Positions 18,725-28,128 of a stretch of 64,000 bases of DNA are shown here, in pieces. Numbering within the stretch: position 1 is the first letter of the stretch; the number at the start of each line of letters is the position of its first letter. The translations under genes were made by a program, and so were the position numbers. Source of the stretch: Desertibaculum subflavum. GTDB lineage: Bacteria; Pseudomonadota; Alphaproteobacteria; Ferrovibrionales; Ferrovibrionaceae. Location of the stretch: positions 57,511-121,510 of the forward strand of contig QOZS01000011.1 of assembly GCA_003576705.1 (NCBI GenBank), read 5' to 3'. A model generated the notes under the pieces. It was not told the origin of the DNA and did not search any database. It was given only the letters and a program-made list of their open reading frames with translations.

Positions 18725-19259
18725 CGACAGCCGGCCCTTCATCCCGGTCAACATCGCCGTCCTGACGGTCTCCGACACCCGCACCGAGGCGGACGACAAG
18801 TCGGGCGCCACCCTCATCGAATTGCTTACCGCCTCGGGCCACAAGCTGGCGGTGCGCGCCATCGTGACCGACGATGTGGAGCGCATCCGGGCCAAGGTTT
18901 CGTCCTGGATCGACGATCCGGGCATCGACGTGGTGATCGCCACCGGCGGCACCGGGGTGACCGGGCGCGATGTCACGCCGGAGGCGTTCGAGTCGCTCTA
19001 CGAGAAGGCGATACCCGGCTTCGGCGAGCTGTTTCGCATGCTGAGCTACGAAAAGATCGGCACCTCGACCGTGCAGTCGCGTTGCACCGCCGGTGTCGCC
19101 CGCGGCACCTATCTCTTTGCCCTGCCGGGCTCCCCTTCCGCGTGCCGGGACGGCTGGGAAGGCATCCTCAAGACCCAGCTCGACTACCGCTACCTGCCGT
19201 GCAACTTCGTCGAGCTGTTCCCCCGGCTGCGCGAGCATGAGCGGCGCAAGGCGAGCTGA
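18711..19259 (+). CDS. moaB: Molybdenum cofactor biosynthesis protein MoaB
   Basis: Molybdopterin-binding MogA/MoaB-fold protein of 182 residues; the family adenylylates molybdopterin before metal insertion. Motifs visible are NIAVLTVSDTRTEADDKSG near the N-terminus, IATGGTGVTGRDVTPEAFESL with the GGTG loop in the middle, and TYLFALPGSPSACRDGWEGIL. The ATG at 18711 lies inside the end of the transglycosylase gene. This gives a 14-bp overlap, so translation is probably coupled although the functions are unrelated. No other molybdenum cofactor genes are in the window. Confidence 0.92.
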   Translation: MPRIDDSRPFIPVNIAVLTVSDTRTEADDKSGATLIELLTASGHKLAVRAIVTDDVERIRAKVSSWIDDPGIDVVIATGGTGVTGRDVTPEAFESLYEKAIPGFGELFRMLSYEKIGTSTVQSRCTAGVARGTYLFALPGSPSACRDGWEGILKTQLDYRYLPCNFVELFPRLREHERRKAS

Positions 19260-19273
19260 TACCGGTCAGACAT

Positions 19274-19288
19274 GTTCTTGATTTGTTC
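19274..19288 (+). promoter_or_regulatory. LexA (SOS) box of alphaproteobacterial type
   Basis: GTTCTTGATTTGTTC is a perfect match to GTTC-N7-GTTC, the established LexA consensus of alphaproteobacteria. It lies 26 bp before the start codon of the radical SAM gene at 19315 and is the only such site found in the spacers read. It predicts induction of that gene by DNA damage. Confidence 0.65.
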
Positions 19289-19314
19289 CGAATATTGAAC
19301 TAGCTTCGGGTCCC

Positions 19315-20574
19315 ATGTCGGGACCCTTCAAGATCGCCTCTTCCGCTCGACCGGCTAGCGCCGATGTTGACGGCTTCGACTTCGCGGCCGAAGCCCATGT
19401 CTCGGACGGATGGGACGCGTTCGCGGAGGAAGCCCCTGTCTTCGGGACGGCAGCCGGGATCAGGACGCCCGTCGCACAGGTTTCGAAAGGCGCGGCCAAG
19501 GCTTTCGTGCATCCGGACGGCCGCCGCGGCCGCGGCGCCGTCACCAACACGTCGGGACGGTATGAGAAGGAGGCGCGCGTCGCCGTCGACGACGGCTGGG
19601 GCGGGCCGGACGACGAGCCGGCACCGCTCCGCACCTCGGTCGGCATCGACACTTCACGCAGCATCATCACCCGCAACCAGTCGCCCGACATCCCCTTCGA
19701 CCGCTCGATCAACCCCTATCGCGGCTGCGAGCACGGCTGCATCTACTGTTTCGCCCGGCCGACCCATGCCTATCTCGGCCTGTCGCCCGGCATCGATTTC
19801 GAGGCGAAGCTGTTCATGAAGCCGGATGCGGCGGCGCTGCTGGAGAAGGAGCTGCGCGCGCCGAAATACAAGCCGCGCGTGATCGCCATCGGCACCAATA
19901 CCGATCCCTACCAGCCGATCGAGCGCGAGCACCGCATCATGCGCCAGGTCCTGGAAGTGCTCGCCGCCTTCAACCATCCGGTCGGCATCACCACCAAGAG
20001 CGCGCTGATAACCCGCGACATCGACATCCTGGCGCCGATGGCGGCGCAGGGGCTCGCCAAGGTCTATCTCTCCGTCACCACGCTCGACCGCGAGCTGGCC
20101 CGCAGCATGGAGCCGCGCGCGGCGACGCCGGCGAAGCGGCTGCAGGCGATCCGCGAGCTGACCCAGGCCGGCATTCCCGTCGGCTGCCTGTTCGCGCCGG
20201 TGATCCCGGGCCTGAACGATCACGAGATGGAAGCCGTGCTGGAAGCGGTGAAGGAGGCCGGTGCCGGCGAGGCCGGCTATCTGCTGCTCCGCCTGCCGCT
20301 CGAGATCAAGGATCTGTTCCGCGAATGGCTGAGCGAGAACTATCCGAACCGGGCCGATAAGGTGATCTCGCTGATCCGCCAGGCCCGCGGCGGCGTCGAT
20401 TACGTTGCCGGCTTCGGCACGCGGATGGTCGGCACCGGCCCGATCGCCGCCCTGATCGCCCAGCGCTTCGAGGCCGCCTGCAAGCGGCTCGGCCTGAACG
20501 AGCGGCGCTACAGCCTCGACGCCTCCAAGTTCCGCCCGCCGCCGCCGGTGCGCGGCCAGCTCAGCCTGTTCTAA
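19315..20574 (+). CDS. PA0069/Rv2578c family radical SAM protein (spore photoproduct lyase-like)
   Basis: Radical SAM enzyme of 419 residues. The cluster motif CxxxCxxC is YRGCEHGCIYCFARP, with Cys138, Cys142 and Cys145. About 130 residues of poorly conserved, charged sequence precede it, then the NPYRGCEH and THAYLGLSPGIDFE signature of the PA0069/Rv2578c group. TTKSALITRDIDIL, GCLFAPVIPGLNDHE and a C-terminal RRYSLDASKFRPP tail follow. The group is related to spore photoproduct lyase but its substrate is unknown. The upstream LexA box supports a DNA-repair or damage-response role. It is monocistronic as far as seen. Confidence 0.88.
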   Translation: MSGPFKIASSARPASADVDGFDFAAEAHVSDGWDAFAEEAPVFGTAAGIRTPVAQVSKGAAKAFVHPDGRRGRGAVTNTSGRYEKEARVAVDDGWGGPDDEPAPLRTSVGIDTSRSIITRNQSPDIPFDRSINPYRGCEHGCIYCFARPTHAYLGLSPGIDFEAKLFMKPDAAALLEKELRAPKYKPRVIAIGTNTDPYQPIEREHRIMRQVLEVLAAFNHPVGITTKSALITRDIDILAPMAAQGLAKVYLSVTTLDRELARSMEPRAATPAKRLQAIRELTQAGIPVGCLFAPVIPGLNDHEMEAVLEAVKEAGAGEAGYLLLRLPLEIKDLFREWLSENYPNRADKVISLIRQARGGVDYVAGFGTRMVGTGPIAALIAQRFEAACKRLGLNERRYSLDASKFRPPPPVRGQLSLF

Positions 20575-20646
20575 GCCGGCGCTTTTCCCAAACGTTAATG
20601 ACCGTGCCGGCTATGCTCGGCCAGCCACGGGGGGCCGGCTGCCGAC

Positions 20647-22362
20647 ATGACCATCCGCCTGAAGATCCTCGCGCTGTCGATCGCGCTGCTCGCCATCCTG
20701 TGCGTGGCGCTGTTCGTCTCGCTCCGCCTGCAGGAGAACGTGCACGAGGAGATCGGAGGGATCACCGACTACCACCTGCCGATAGCGGCGCTGATCGGCG
20801 ATCTCGATGTCGCGACCTACGAATACGAGCTCAACCTGCACCGCCTGCTGCGGCACGACAAACCGGCACCCACGGTGCTCGAGCAGGCGGAGAAACGCGA
20901 ACGGGAGATCGTGGCAGGCATCAACCGGTCCTTCGAGCAGGCGGAAGCACTTATCGAACGGGCGATCAGCGACCCGCGCAACGACCTCGCCGACCGGCTG
21001 GCCTTCGCCCGCATGCTCGGCGCCTTCTCCGTTCTGCGACGGGAGGCCGCGCCATTCGAGGAGGTCGGCCTCAAGGTCATGGAGGCGCGCCAGCGTGGCG
21101 ATGTTGCCGCTGCCAGGCAGCTGATGGGCGAGTTCGCCCGTTTCGAGCGCACCTTCGGGCCCGATCTCGACGACGTGCGCCGCCAGATCGGCAAGCTCAG
21201 CGAGGCCTCCACGCTCGAGACGCTCGGCCAGCAGACCGGCGTGGAGCGGCTGAGCCTCGCCGTCTTCATCGCCGCCGCGGTGTTCGGTCTCGGCATCGCC
21301 GGCGTGATGGCGACGCGGCTGGTCGGCGGCCTGCGCCGACTGGTGGTCGGCGCGCAGGCGGTCGAGCAGGGCACATTCGGCGAGCTGCTGCCGATCACCT
21401 CGCGCGACGAGATCGGCCAGCTGACGCGCGCCTTCAATCACATGGTGGCCGAGCTCAAGGCCAAGGAGCGCATCAAGGACACCTTCGGCAAATATATCGA
21501 CCCGCGCATCGTCGCCGGCCTGATCGGCACCACGGGCGAAGCGCTCGATACCGCGGAGCGCCGGGTCGTCACGGTGTTCTTCTCCGACATCAAGGGCTTC
21601 AGCGGCCTGTCCGAGCAGCTGACCGCCGGCGCCATCGCCAAGCTGCTGAACCGCTACTTCACCCTCGCGACCGACACCATCCGCGACCATAACGGCGTGA
21701 TCGACAAGTATATCGGTGATTCGGTGATGGCGTTCTGGGCGCCGCCCTTCTCGCCCGGTGACGACCACGCCGCCGATGGCTGCCGCGCCGCGCTCGCCCA
21801 GCAGGCGGCGCTGACGGCATTGCGCCGGGAGCTGCCCGACATACTGGGCCTGCGCCGGCAGGTCCCCGAATTCACCGTTCGCATGGGGCTTGCCACCGGC
21901 GAGGTGGTGGTCGGCACCATCGGCGCACCGACCGCCAAGAGCTTCACCGTGATCGGCGACACGGTGAACCTCGCCTCGCGCCTGGAAGGCATCAACAAGG
22001 TCTACGGCACCCGCATCGTGGTCGCCGAGGACACCTATCGCCTGGCCCAGAATGCGATCGAAGCGCGCGAGCTCGACCTTATCACCGTCGCCGGCAAGAC
22101 CGAGCCGGTGCGCATCTTCGAGGTGATGGCGGAGGCGGGCGCGCTCGGCCCGGACGCCGCCGCGCTGCGCGACCGCTACGCCGAGGCGCTGGCGCTCTAC
22201 CGCCGCCGCGACCTCGACGCGGCGGAGGCGGCGTTCCGGAAGTGCCTGGAGACGGCCCCGGAAGACGGTCCCTCGACGTTGTTCGTCAAGCGCATCGCCG
22301 CGCTTCGCGCAAGCCCGCCACCGGCCGACTGGGACGGCGTCTGGCGCATGACCGAGAAGTAG
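20647..22362 (+). CDS. Membrane adenylate/guanylate cyclase with HAMP domain
   Basis: Class III nucleotidyl cyclase of 571 residues. A membrane segment (about 5-27) and a second one (about 206-228) bracket a helical periplasmic sensor domain. A HAMP linker (about 228-280) leads to the cyclase domain. Metal-binding aspartates are Asp314 in VFFSDIKGFSGLSEQL and Asp358 in DKYIGDSVMAFWAPPF. TVIGDTVNLASRLEGINKVYG supplies the transition-state Asn/Arg region. A TPR-like C-terminal tail (ALYRRRDLDAAEAAFRKCLE) ends the protein. The KYIGD context suggests ATP rather than GTP, but this is not certain. It probably converts an envelope signal into cAMP. Confidence 0.9.
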   Translation: MTIRLKILALSIALLAILCVALFVSLRLQENVHEEIGGITDYHLPIAALIGDLDVATYEYELNLHRLLRHDKPAPTVLEQAEKREREIVAGINRSFEQAEALIERAISDPRNDLADRLAFARMLGAFSVLRREAAPFEEVGLKVMEARQRGDVAAARQLMGEFARFERTFGPDLDDVRRQIGKLSEASTLETLGQQTGVERLSLAVFIAAAVFGLGIAGVMATRLVGGLRRLVVGAQAVEQGTFGELLPITSRDEIGQLTRAFNHMVAELKAKERIKDTFGKYIDPRIVAGLIGTTGEALDTAERRVVTVFFSDIKGFSGLSEQLTAGAIAKLLNRYFTLATDTIRDHNGVIDKYIGDSVMAFWAPPFSPGDDHAADGCRAALAQQAALTALRRELPDILGLRRQVPEFTVRMGLATGEVVVGTIGAPTAKSFTVIGDTVNLASRLEGINKVYGTRIVVAEDTYRLAQNAIEARELDLITVAGKTEPVRIFEVMAEAGALGPDAAALRDRYAEALALYRRRDLDAAEAAFRKCLETAPEDGPSTLFVKRIAALRASPPPADWDGVWRMTEK

Positions 22363-22429
22363 GCTTCGCCAAAACCCTGCCGCAATCGGCCCGCTAGGAT
22401 AAAGCCGCGTCCTGAGGAGGGACCCGAGG

Positions 22430-24454
22430 ATGAAGGCTATGTTTTCGCCGCTGGCGCGGCCGGTCGTCTGCGCCGCATTGCTGAGCCTAGCGGCCCTGCC
22501 TGCGATGGCGGCGGATCTGGCGCTGAAGCGCGTCATGCTGTCGGCCGGCGGCGTCGGCTATTTCGAGTACGAGGCCGAGGTCGAAGGCAACGCCAATCTC
22601 GAACTGACCGTTCGGCGCGACCAGGTCGACGACGTTCTCAAGAGCATCGTCATCTACGACGACAAGGGCGGCGTCGGCGATATCTCGCTGCCCGGCGAGG
22701 ATCCGCTGCGCGATGTGTTCCGCGAGCTGCCCTTCGACCAGACGGCGCTGCAGGACCCGGTCCGCCTGCTCGAAGCCTTCCGCGGCGCCGAGGTGGAGAT
22801 CGGCGGCGCGGCCCCGATGCGCGGGCGCATCGTCGGGATCACCAACGAGGCCGAGCTCGGCCCGCAGAACCGGACGCTGGTGCGGCCGCGTCTCAGCCTG
22901 ATGACGGCCGACGGCCTGCGCTCCGTGCTGCTCGCGGAAGCCGGCCCGATCAGCTTCGTCGACCCCAAGGCGCGTGCCCAGGTCGAGGCCGGCCTCGACG
23001 GCATCGCCCGGAACCGCGCCCGCGATCGCCGCACATTGCAGGTCCGCACCACCGGCCAGGGCAGCCGCAAGCTTCGCGTCGCCTATGTCGTCGAGGCGCC
23101 GCTGTGGAAGGCGGCCTACCGGCTGACCATCGGCGGACCGGAGGCCAAGACCGCGGAGATGCAGGGCTGGGCGGTGCTGGAGAACCGTTCTGGCGAGGAC
23201 TGGAAGGGCGTCGAGCTGACCCTGGTCGGCGGCAATCCTGTCACCTTCCGCCAGGCCCTCTACACGGCCTATTACGTGAACCGGCCCGAAGTGCCGGTCG
23301 AAGTGCTGGGTCGCGTCCTGCCCCGCCCGGATGGCGGCGCGCGACCGGTGCCGATGGCATCGGCCCCGATGCAGGACCGCATGCGGGCGCAAGCGCCGGC
23401 CGCGATGGCGGAGAAGTCCTTCGGCGCCCCCGTCGGCGCGGCGCCGCCCAGCCAGCCGGCCGAGCTGATCGCCGCCGAGAGCCAGGAGGCGATGACCCAG
23501 GCGAGCTACCGCATCCCGCATCCGGTCTCGATCGTAAGCGGCCACAGCCTGATGGTGCCGCTGGTCGCGCGCAAAGTGCCGGCCGAGCGGCTCTCCCTGT
23601 TCCAGCCGGCGACGCAGCCGAAGCATCCGCTGGCTTCCGTCCGGCTGACCAACGACAGCGGCACGGCGCTGCCGCCCGGCGTGCTGACGCTGTACGAGCG
23701 CGATGCGGGCGGCGCGGTCGCCTTCGTCGGCGATGCCAGGCTCGCCCCCTTCCCCGCCGACGACAAGCGGCTTGTCTCCTTCGCTGTCGACCAGAAAGTC
23801 ACCGTCGATCAGAAGCATGAATCGAGCACCGCGCTCTCCGCGGCACGCCTGGCCGACGGCCTGCTGAAGGCCACCGTCATCGATCAGCAGCGCGCGACCT
23901 ATACGTTGACCGGCGCGCCCAACGAGCCGCGCCGCGTGGTGGTCGATCATCCGATCTCACCGGCTTACGACCTCGTGCAGCCGAAACAGGGTGTGGAGCG
24001 GATCGACGGCGGCTATCGCGCCGGCATGGACGTGGCCGCCGGCAAGAGCGCCAGCATCACCTTCGTCGCCGAGCGCACTCTGGCGCAGGAGACCTCGCTC
24101 GCCTCGTTGACAACGCAGGACCTCGCCCGCTTCGCCGTAAATGGTCGGCTGACCGAGGCGCAGCGCAAGGCCTTCGCCCGTCTCGCCGAGCTTGCCGCCG
24201 CCCGCGGCAAGGCCGAAGCGGAGGTGAAGCAGCTCGCCGACCGCCGCAAGGAGCTGGAAGCCGAACAGGCTCGCACCCGCGCCAACCTCGGATCGGTGCC
24301 GGCACAGAGCGATCTGCAGCGCCGCTACCTCGCGATGCTGGGCGAGCAGGAGGACCGGCTGGGCAAGAACGCGGCCGACCTGGCCCGCGCGCGCGAGGCG
24401 GAAGCGGCGGCGCGGCAAGCCGTGGCAGATTACATCCGCAGCCTCGACCTTTAG
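22430..24454 (+). CDS. DUF4139 domain exported protein
   Basis: A 674-residue protein of unknown function with a signal peptide (about 1-27, cleavage after AMA-ADLALKR). The mature part is beta-rich and carries the DUF4139 pattern: LRVAYVVEAPLWKAAYRL, WAVLENRSGEDWKGVELTLVGGNPVTF and SVRLTNDSGTALPPGVLTLYER. A central low-complexity Ala/Pro/Met stretch lies near 305-345. The last ~100 residues form an alanine-rich coiled coil (AELAAARGKAEAEVKQLADR, QEDRLGKNAADLARAREAEA). The ribosome-binding site GAGGAGGGACCCGAGG lies directly before the ATG. It follows the cyclase gene by 67 bp. Confidence 0.85.
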   Translation: MKAMFSPLARPVVCAALLSLAALPAMAADLALKRVMLSAGGVGYFEYEAEVEGNANLELTVRRDQVDDVLKSIVIYDDKGGVGDISLPGEDPLRDVFRELPFDQTALQDPVRLLEAFRGAEVEIGGAAPMRGRIVGITNEAELGPQNRTLVRPRLSLMTADGLRSVLLAEAGPISFVDPKARAQVEAGLDGIARNRARDRRTLQVRTTGQGSRKLRVAYVVEAPLWKAAYRLTIGGPEAKTAEMQGWAVLENRSGEDWKGVELTLVGGNPVTFRQALYTAYYVNRPEVPVEVLGRVLPRPDGGARPVPMASAPMQDRMRAQAPAAMAEKSFGAPVGAAPPSQPAELIAAESQEAMTQASYRIPHPVSIVSGHSLMVPLVARKVPAERLSLFQPATQPKHPLASVRLTNDSGTALPPGVLTLYERDAGGAVAFVGDARLAPFPADDKRLVSFAVDQKVTVDQKHESSTALSAARLADGLLKATVIDQQRATYTLTGAPNEPRRVVVDHPISPAYDLVQPKQGVERIDGGYRAGMDVAAGKSASITFVAERTLAQETSLASLTTQDLARFAVNGRLTEAQRKAFARLAELAAARGKAEAEVKQLADRRKELEAEQARTRANLGSVPAQSDLQRRYLAMLGEQEDRLGKNAADLARAREAEAAARQAVADYIRSLDL

Positions 24455-24539
24455 CCGCCCGCCTCGCGAGAGCGTGAGGGCGAAGCCCGGGGTCGATGGT
24501 GCTAAACTGGGCCAGTCCAAGTTGTCTCGGAGGTTGACC

Positions 24540-25184
24540 ATGGACCGCCGCACCGCCCTTGCCATCGGCCTGACGGCCGCAGGCGCCCTCGCTTTGGGAA
24601 CCAGCGCCTGGATGACAGGTGCCGATGCCGCCTCGCCCGACCCGCAGATCGGCGCCCCGGCGCCGGCCTTCACGGCCGTCGACTCGAAGGGTCAGAAGGT
24701 TTCGCTTTCCGATTTCCGCGGCAAGACCGTGGTGCTGGAATGGACCAACCACGATTGCCCGTTCGTGCGGAAGCACTACGAGACCGGCAACATGCAGGCC
24801 CTGCAGAAGGAAGCCACCGGCCAGGGCATCGTTTGGCTCACCATCGCCTCCTCGGCAACCGGCGAGCAGGGCTACGTTACCGGTGCCGAGGCCGACGCGC
24901 TGACCCGGAAGCGGAGCGCCGCGCCCAGCGCCTTTCTGCTCGACCCGCAGGGTGGTATCGGCAAGGCCTACAACGCCAAAGTCACGCCGCATATGTACGT
25001 GATCGATCCGAAGGGCACGCTGGTCTATATGGGCGGCATCGACGACAAGCCCACCACCCGGCACGGCGATGTGCAGGGCGCCCGCAACTATGTCCGCGAG
25101 GCACTGGCGGCGATGAGCGCCGGCAAGCCGATCGCGGCGACGTCGACCCGCGCCTATGGCTGCACCATCAAGTATTCGAGCTGA
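24540..25184 (+). CDS. Exported redoxin/peroxiredoxin-like protein
   Basis: Thioredoxin-fold protein of 214 residues in the AhpC/TSA-redoxin (PRX-like2) group. The leader MDRRTALAIGLTAAGALALG carries two arginines and may use Tat or Sec. The mature part has IGAPAPAFTAVDSKGQKVSLSDFRGKTVVLEWT-type redoxin sequence. A single active-site cysteine sits in NHDCPFVRKHY (Cys73) rather than a CxxC pair. A second cysteine lies near the C-terminus (YGCTIKY) and could act as resolving residue. The start at 24540 is chosen because CGGAGG lies 7 nt upstream. Its electron donor is unknown. Confidence 0.88.
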   Translation: MDRRTALAIGLTAAGALALGTSAWMTGADAASPDPQIGAPAPAFTAVDSKGQKVSLSDFRGKTVVLEWTNHDCPFVRKHYETGNMQALQKEATGQGIVWLTIASSATGEQGYVTGAEADALTRKRSAAPSAFLLDPQGGIGKAYNAKVTPHMYVIDPKGTLVYMGGIDDKPTTRHGDVQGARNYVREALAAMSAGKPIAATSTRAYGCTIKYSS

Positions 25185-25234
25185 CCGGGCGCCGCCGGCG
25201 CCGCGGCTGACCGCTCGAATGTCGAGCTAGACAT

Positions 25235-25259
25235 GTGGGCGGGCTCAAGGCCCGCCCAC
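25235..25259. terminator. GC-rich hairpin after the redoxin gene
   Basis: Perfect 10-bp arms (GTGGGCGGGC at 25235-25244 and GCCCGCCCAC at 25250-25259) enclose a TCAAG loop. It lies 50 bp after the redoxin stop and 35 bp before ndvA. No T-run follows, so it may pause RNA polymerase or stabilise a 3' end rather than act as a classic terminator. Confidence 0.5.
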
Positions 25260-25294
25260 CGGCTATAGTCGGGCACGTCACTTGCCCGATTCCG

Positions 25295-27064
<1,770 letters not shown>

Positions 27065-27112
27065 GCAGAGACACGGTGGATTCTTCCATCGTTGATTGTA
27101 TAAACTGGCCAG

Positions 27113-28105
27113 ATGGCGTTGTTGCGTTGGGGGGCTCTCGGCGTCGGCCTGCTGTTGCTGCTCGCCGCCGGGAGCATGACGTATTTCGCATTCACCACTG
27201 GCGAGCGGATCCGATGGGTCGATCCGAACGACGTTCTGTTTCTCGACATCCAGAGGATCGAAGAAGCACCGCGGGGCAGCGCTCTCAGTACCCTGGTGCA
27301 CGGCCGGGTCGACGGCGAACAGACGCCCGTCACCCTGAAGCTGACCGGCTTCGGCCGAAGCGGGCGCTTCGTCGGCGAGCGGTTGCCCGTCTACGCGACG
27401 GGGATGCCGGAGGAGCGGTTCGTTGCCGCCTTCGACTATCACAGCAACCTCCCGCTCTGGCATATCGGCGGCGCCGTCGTTGCGGCGCAGATTCTGGGAC
27501 CGGCGGCAATCGCTGCCGTGCTCGGCGGCATCCTGCTCTGGCTCAGCCGGCTGGCGCGGCGTGCCGCCGCCCATCGGGCCGCGCGCCGGCCGGCGCGCGC
27601 CGTGGCCGCACCTGCCCATCAGGCGATGCGGATCGATATTCGGGCGGTTCCACCGGTCTGCCGCATGATCGCCGATCGGCTTGTCGCGACCGATCGGCGC
27701 GACGCGGCGGGGCCCTATCTCGATCGCGCCGCGGCGGCGGAGGAGATCATCGCCGCCGCCGAGGACGAGCGACGCCTCACCGTCGCCGACAGCTTCGCGC
27801 CGCATGGGATGCCGCCGGAAGCGGTCAGGGCGGTGGCTTCCACGCTGGCCGGCCGCCCCGAGCTGCGCTCCGCCTGGCTGGTGCGCAAGCGCCTGACGCA
27901 TTTCGCCGAGATCGACCCGTTCTTCGTGCTCGCCGTCGAAATCAGGGGCTGGCGCGCGAAGCGACGGCAAGCTTCGCTCGCCTGGCTCGGCGACAACATC
28001 GTGCTGCCGGGCCGCGGCGTGATCACGATGAGGGCACGGGATTCCAGGTGGCTTTTCCGCCGTCTCCAGCGCGACGGCATGGTTCCGATCTATCAGAATC
28101 TCTGA
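27113..28105 (+). CDS. Hypothetical membrane protein
   Basis: Not recognised. A 330-residue protein with a membrane segment at about residues 7-28 (ALGVGLLLLLAAGSMTYFAF). An extracytoplasmic region of about 95 residues follows, with beta-strand character (VDPNDVLFLDIQRIEE, VTLKLTGFGRSGRFVGERLPVY). A second membrane segment lies at about 125-145 (AAQILGPAAIAAVLGGILLWL). A cytoplasmic Arg/Ala-rich domain to the C-terminus contains ADSFAPHGMPPEAVRAVAST and SRWLFRRLQRDGMVPIY. It lies 48 bp after ndvA on the same strand, so it may be co-transcribed. It is convergent with the kinase gene downstream. Confidence 0.75.
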   Translation: MALLRWGALGVGLLLLLAAGSMTYFAFTTGERIRWVDPNDVLFLDIQRIEEAPRGSALSTLVHGRVDGEQTPVTLKLTGFGRSGRFVGERLPVYATGMPEERFVAAFDYHSNLPLWHIGGAVVAAQILGPAAIAAVLGGILLWLSRLARRAAAHRAARRPARAVAAPAHQAMRIDIRAVPPVCRMIADRLVATDRRDAAGPYLDRAAAAEEIIAAAEDERRLTVADSFAPHGMPPEAVRAVASTLAGRPELRSAWLVRKRLTHFAEIDPFFVLAVEIRGWRAKRRQASLAWLGDNIVLPGRGVITMRARDSRWLFRRLQRDGMVPIYQNL

Positions 28106-28128
28106 CAGCCGCGGTCGCGGCCGGCCGC

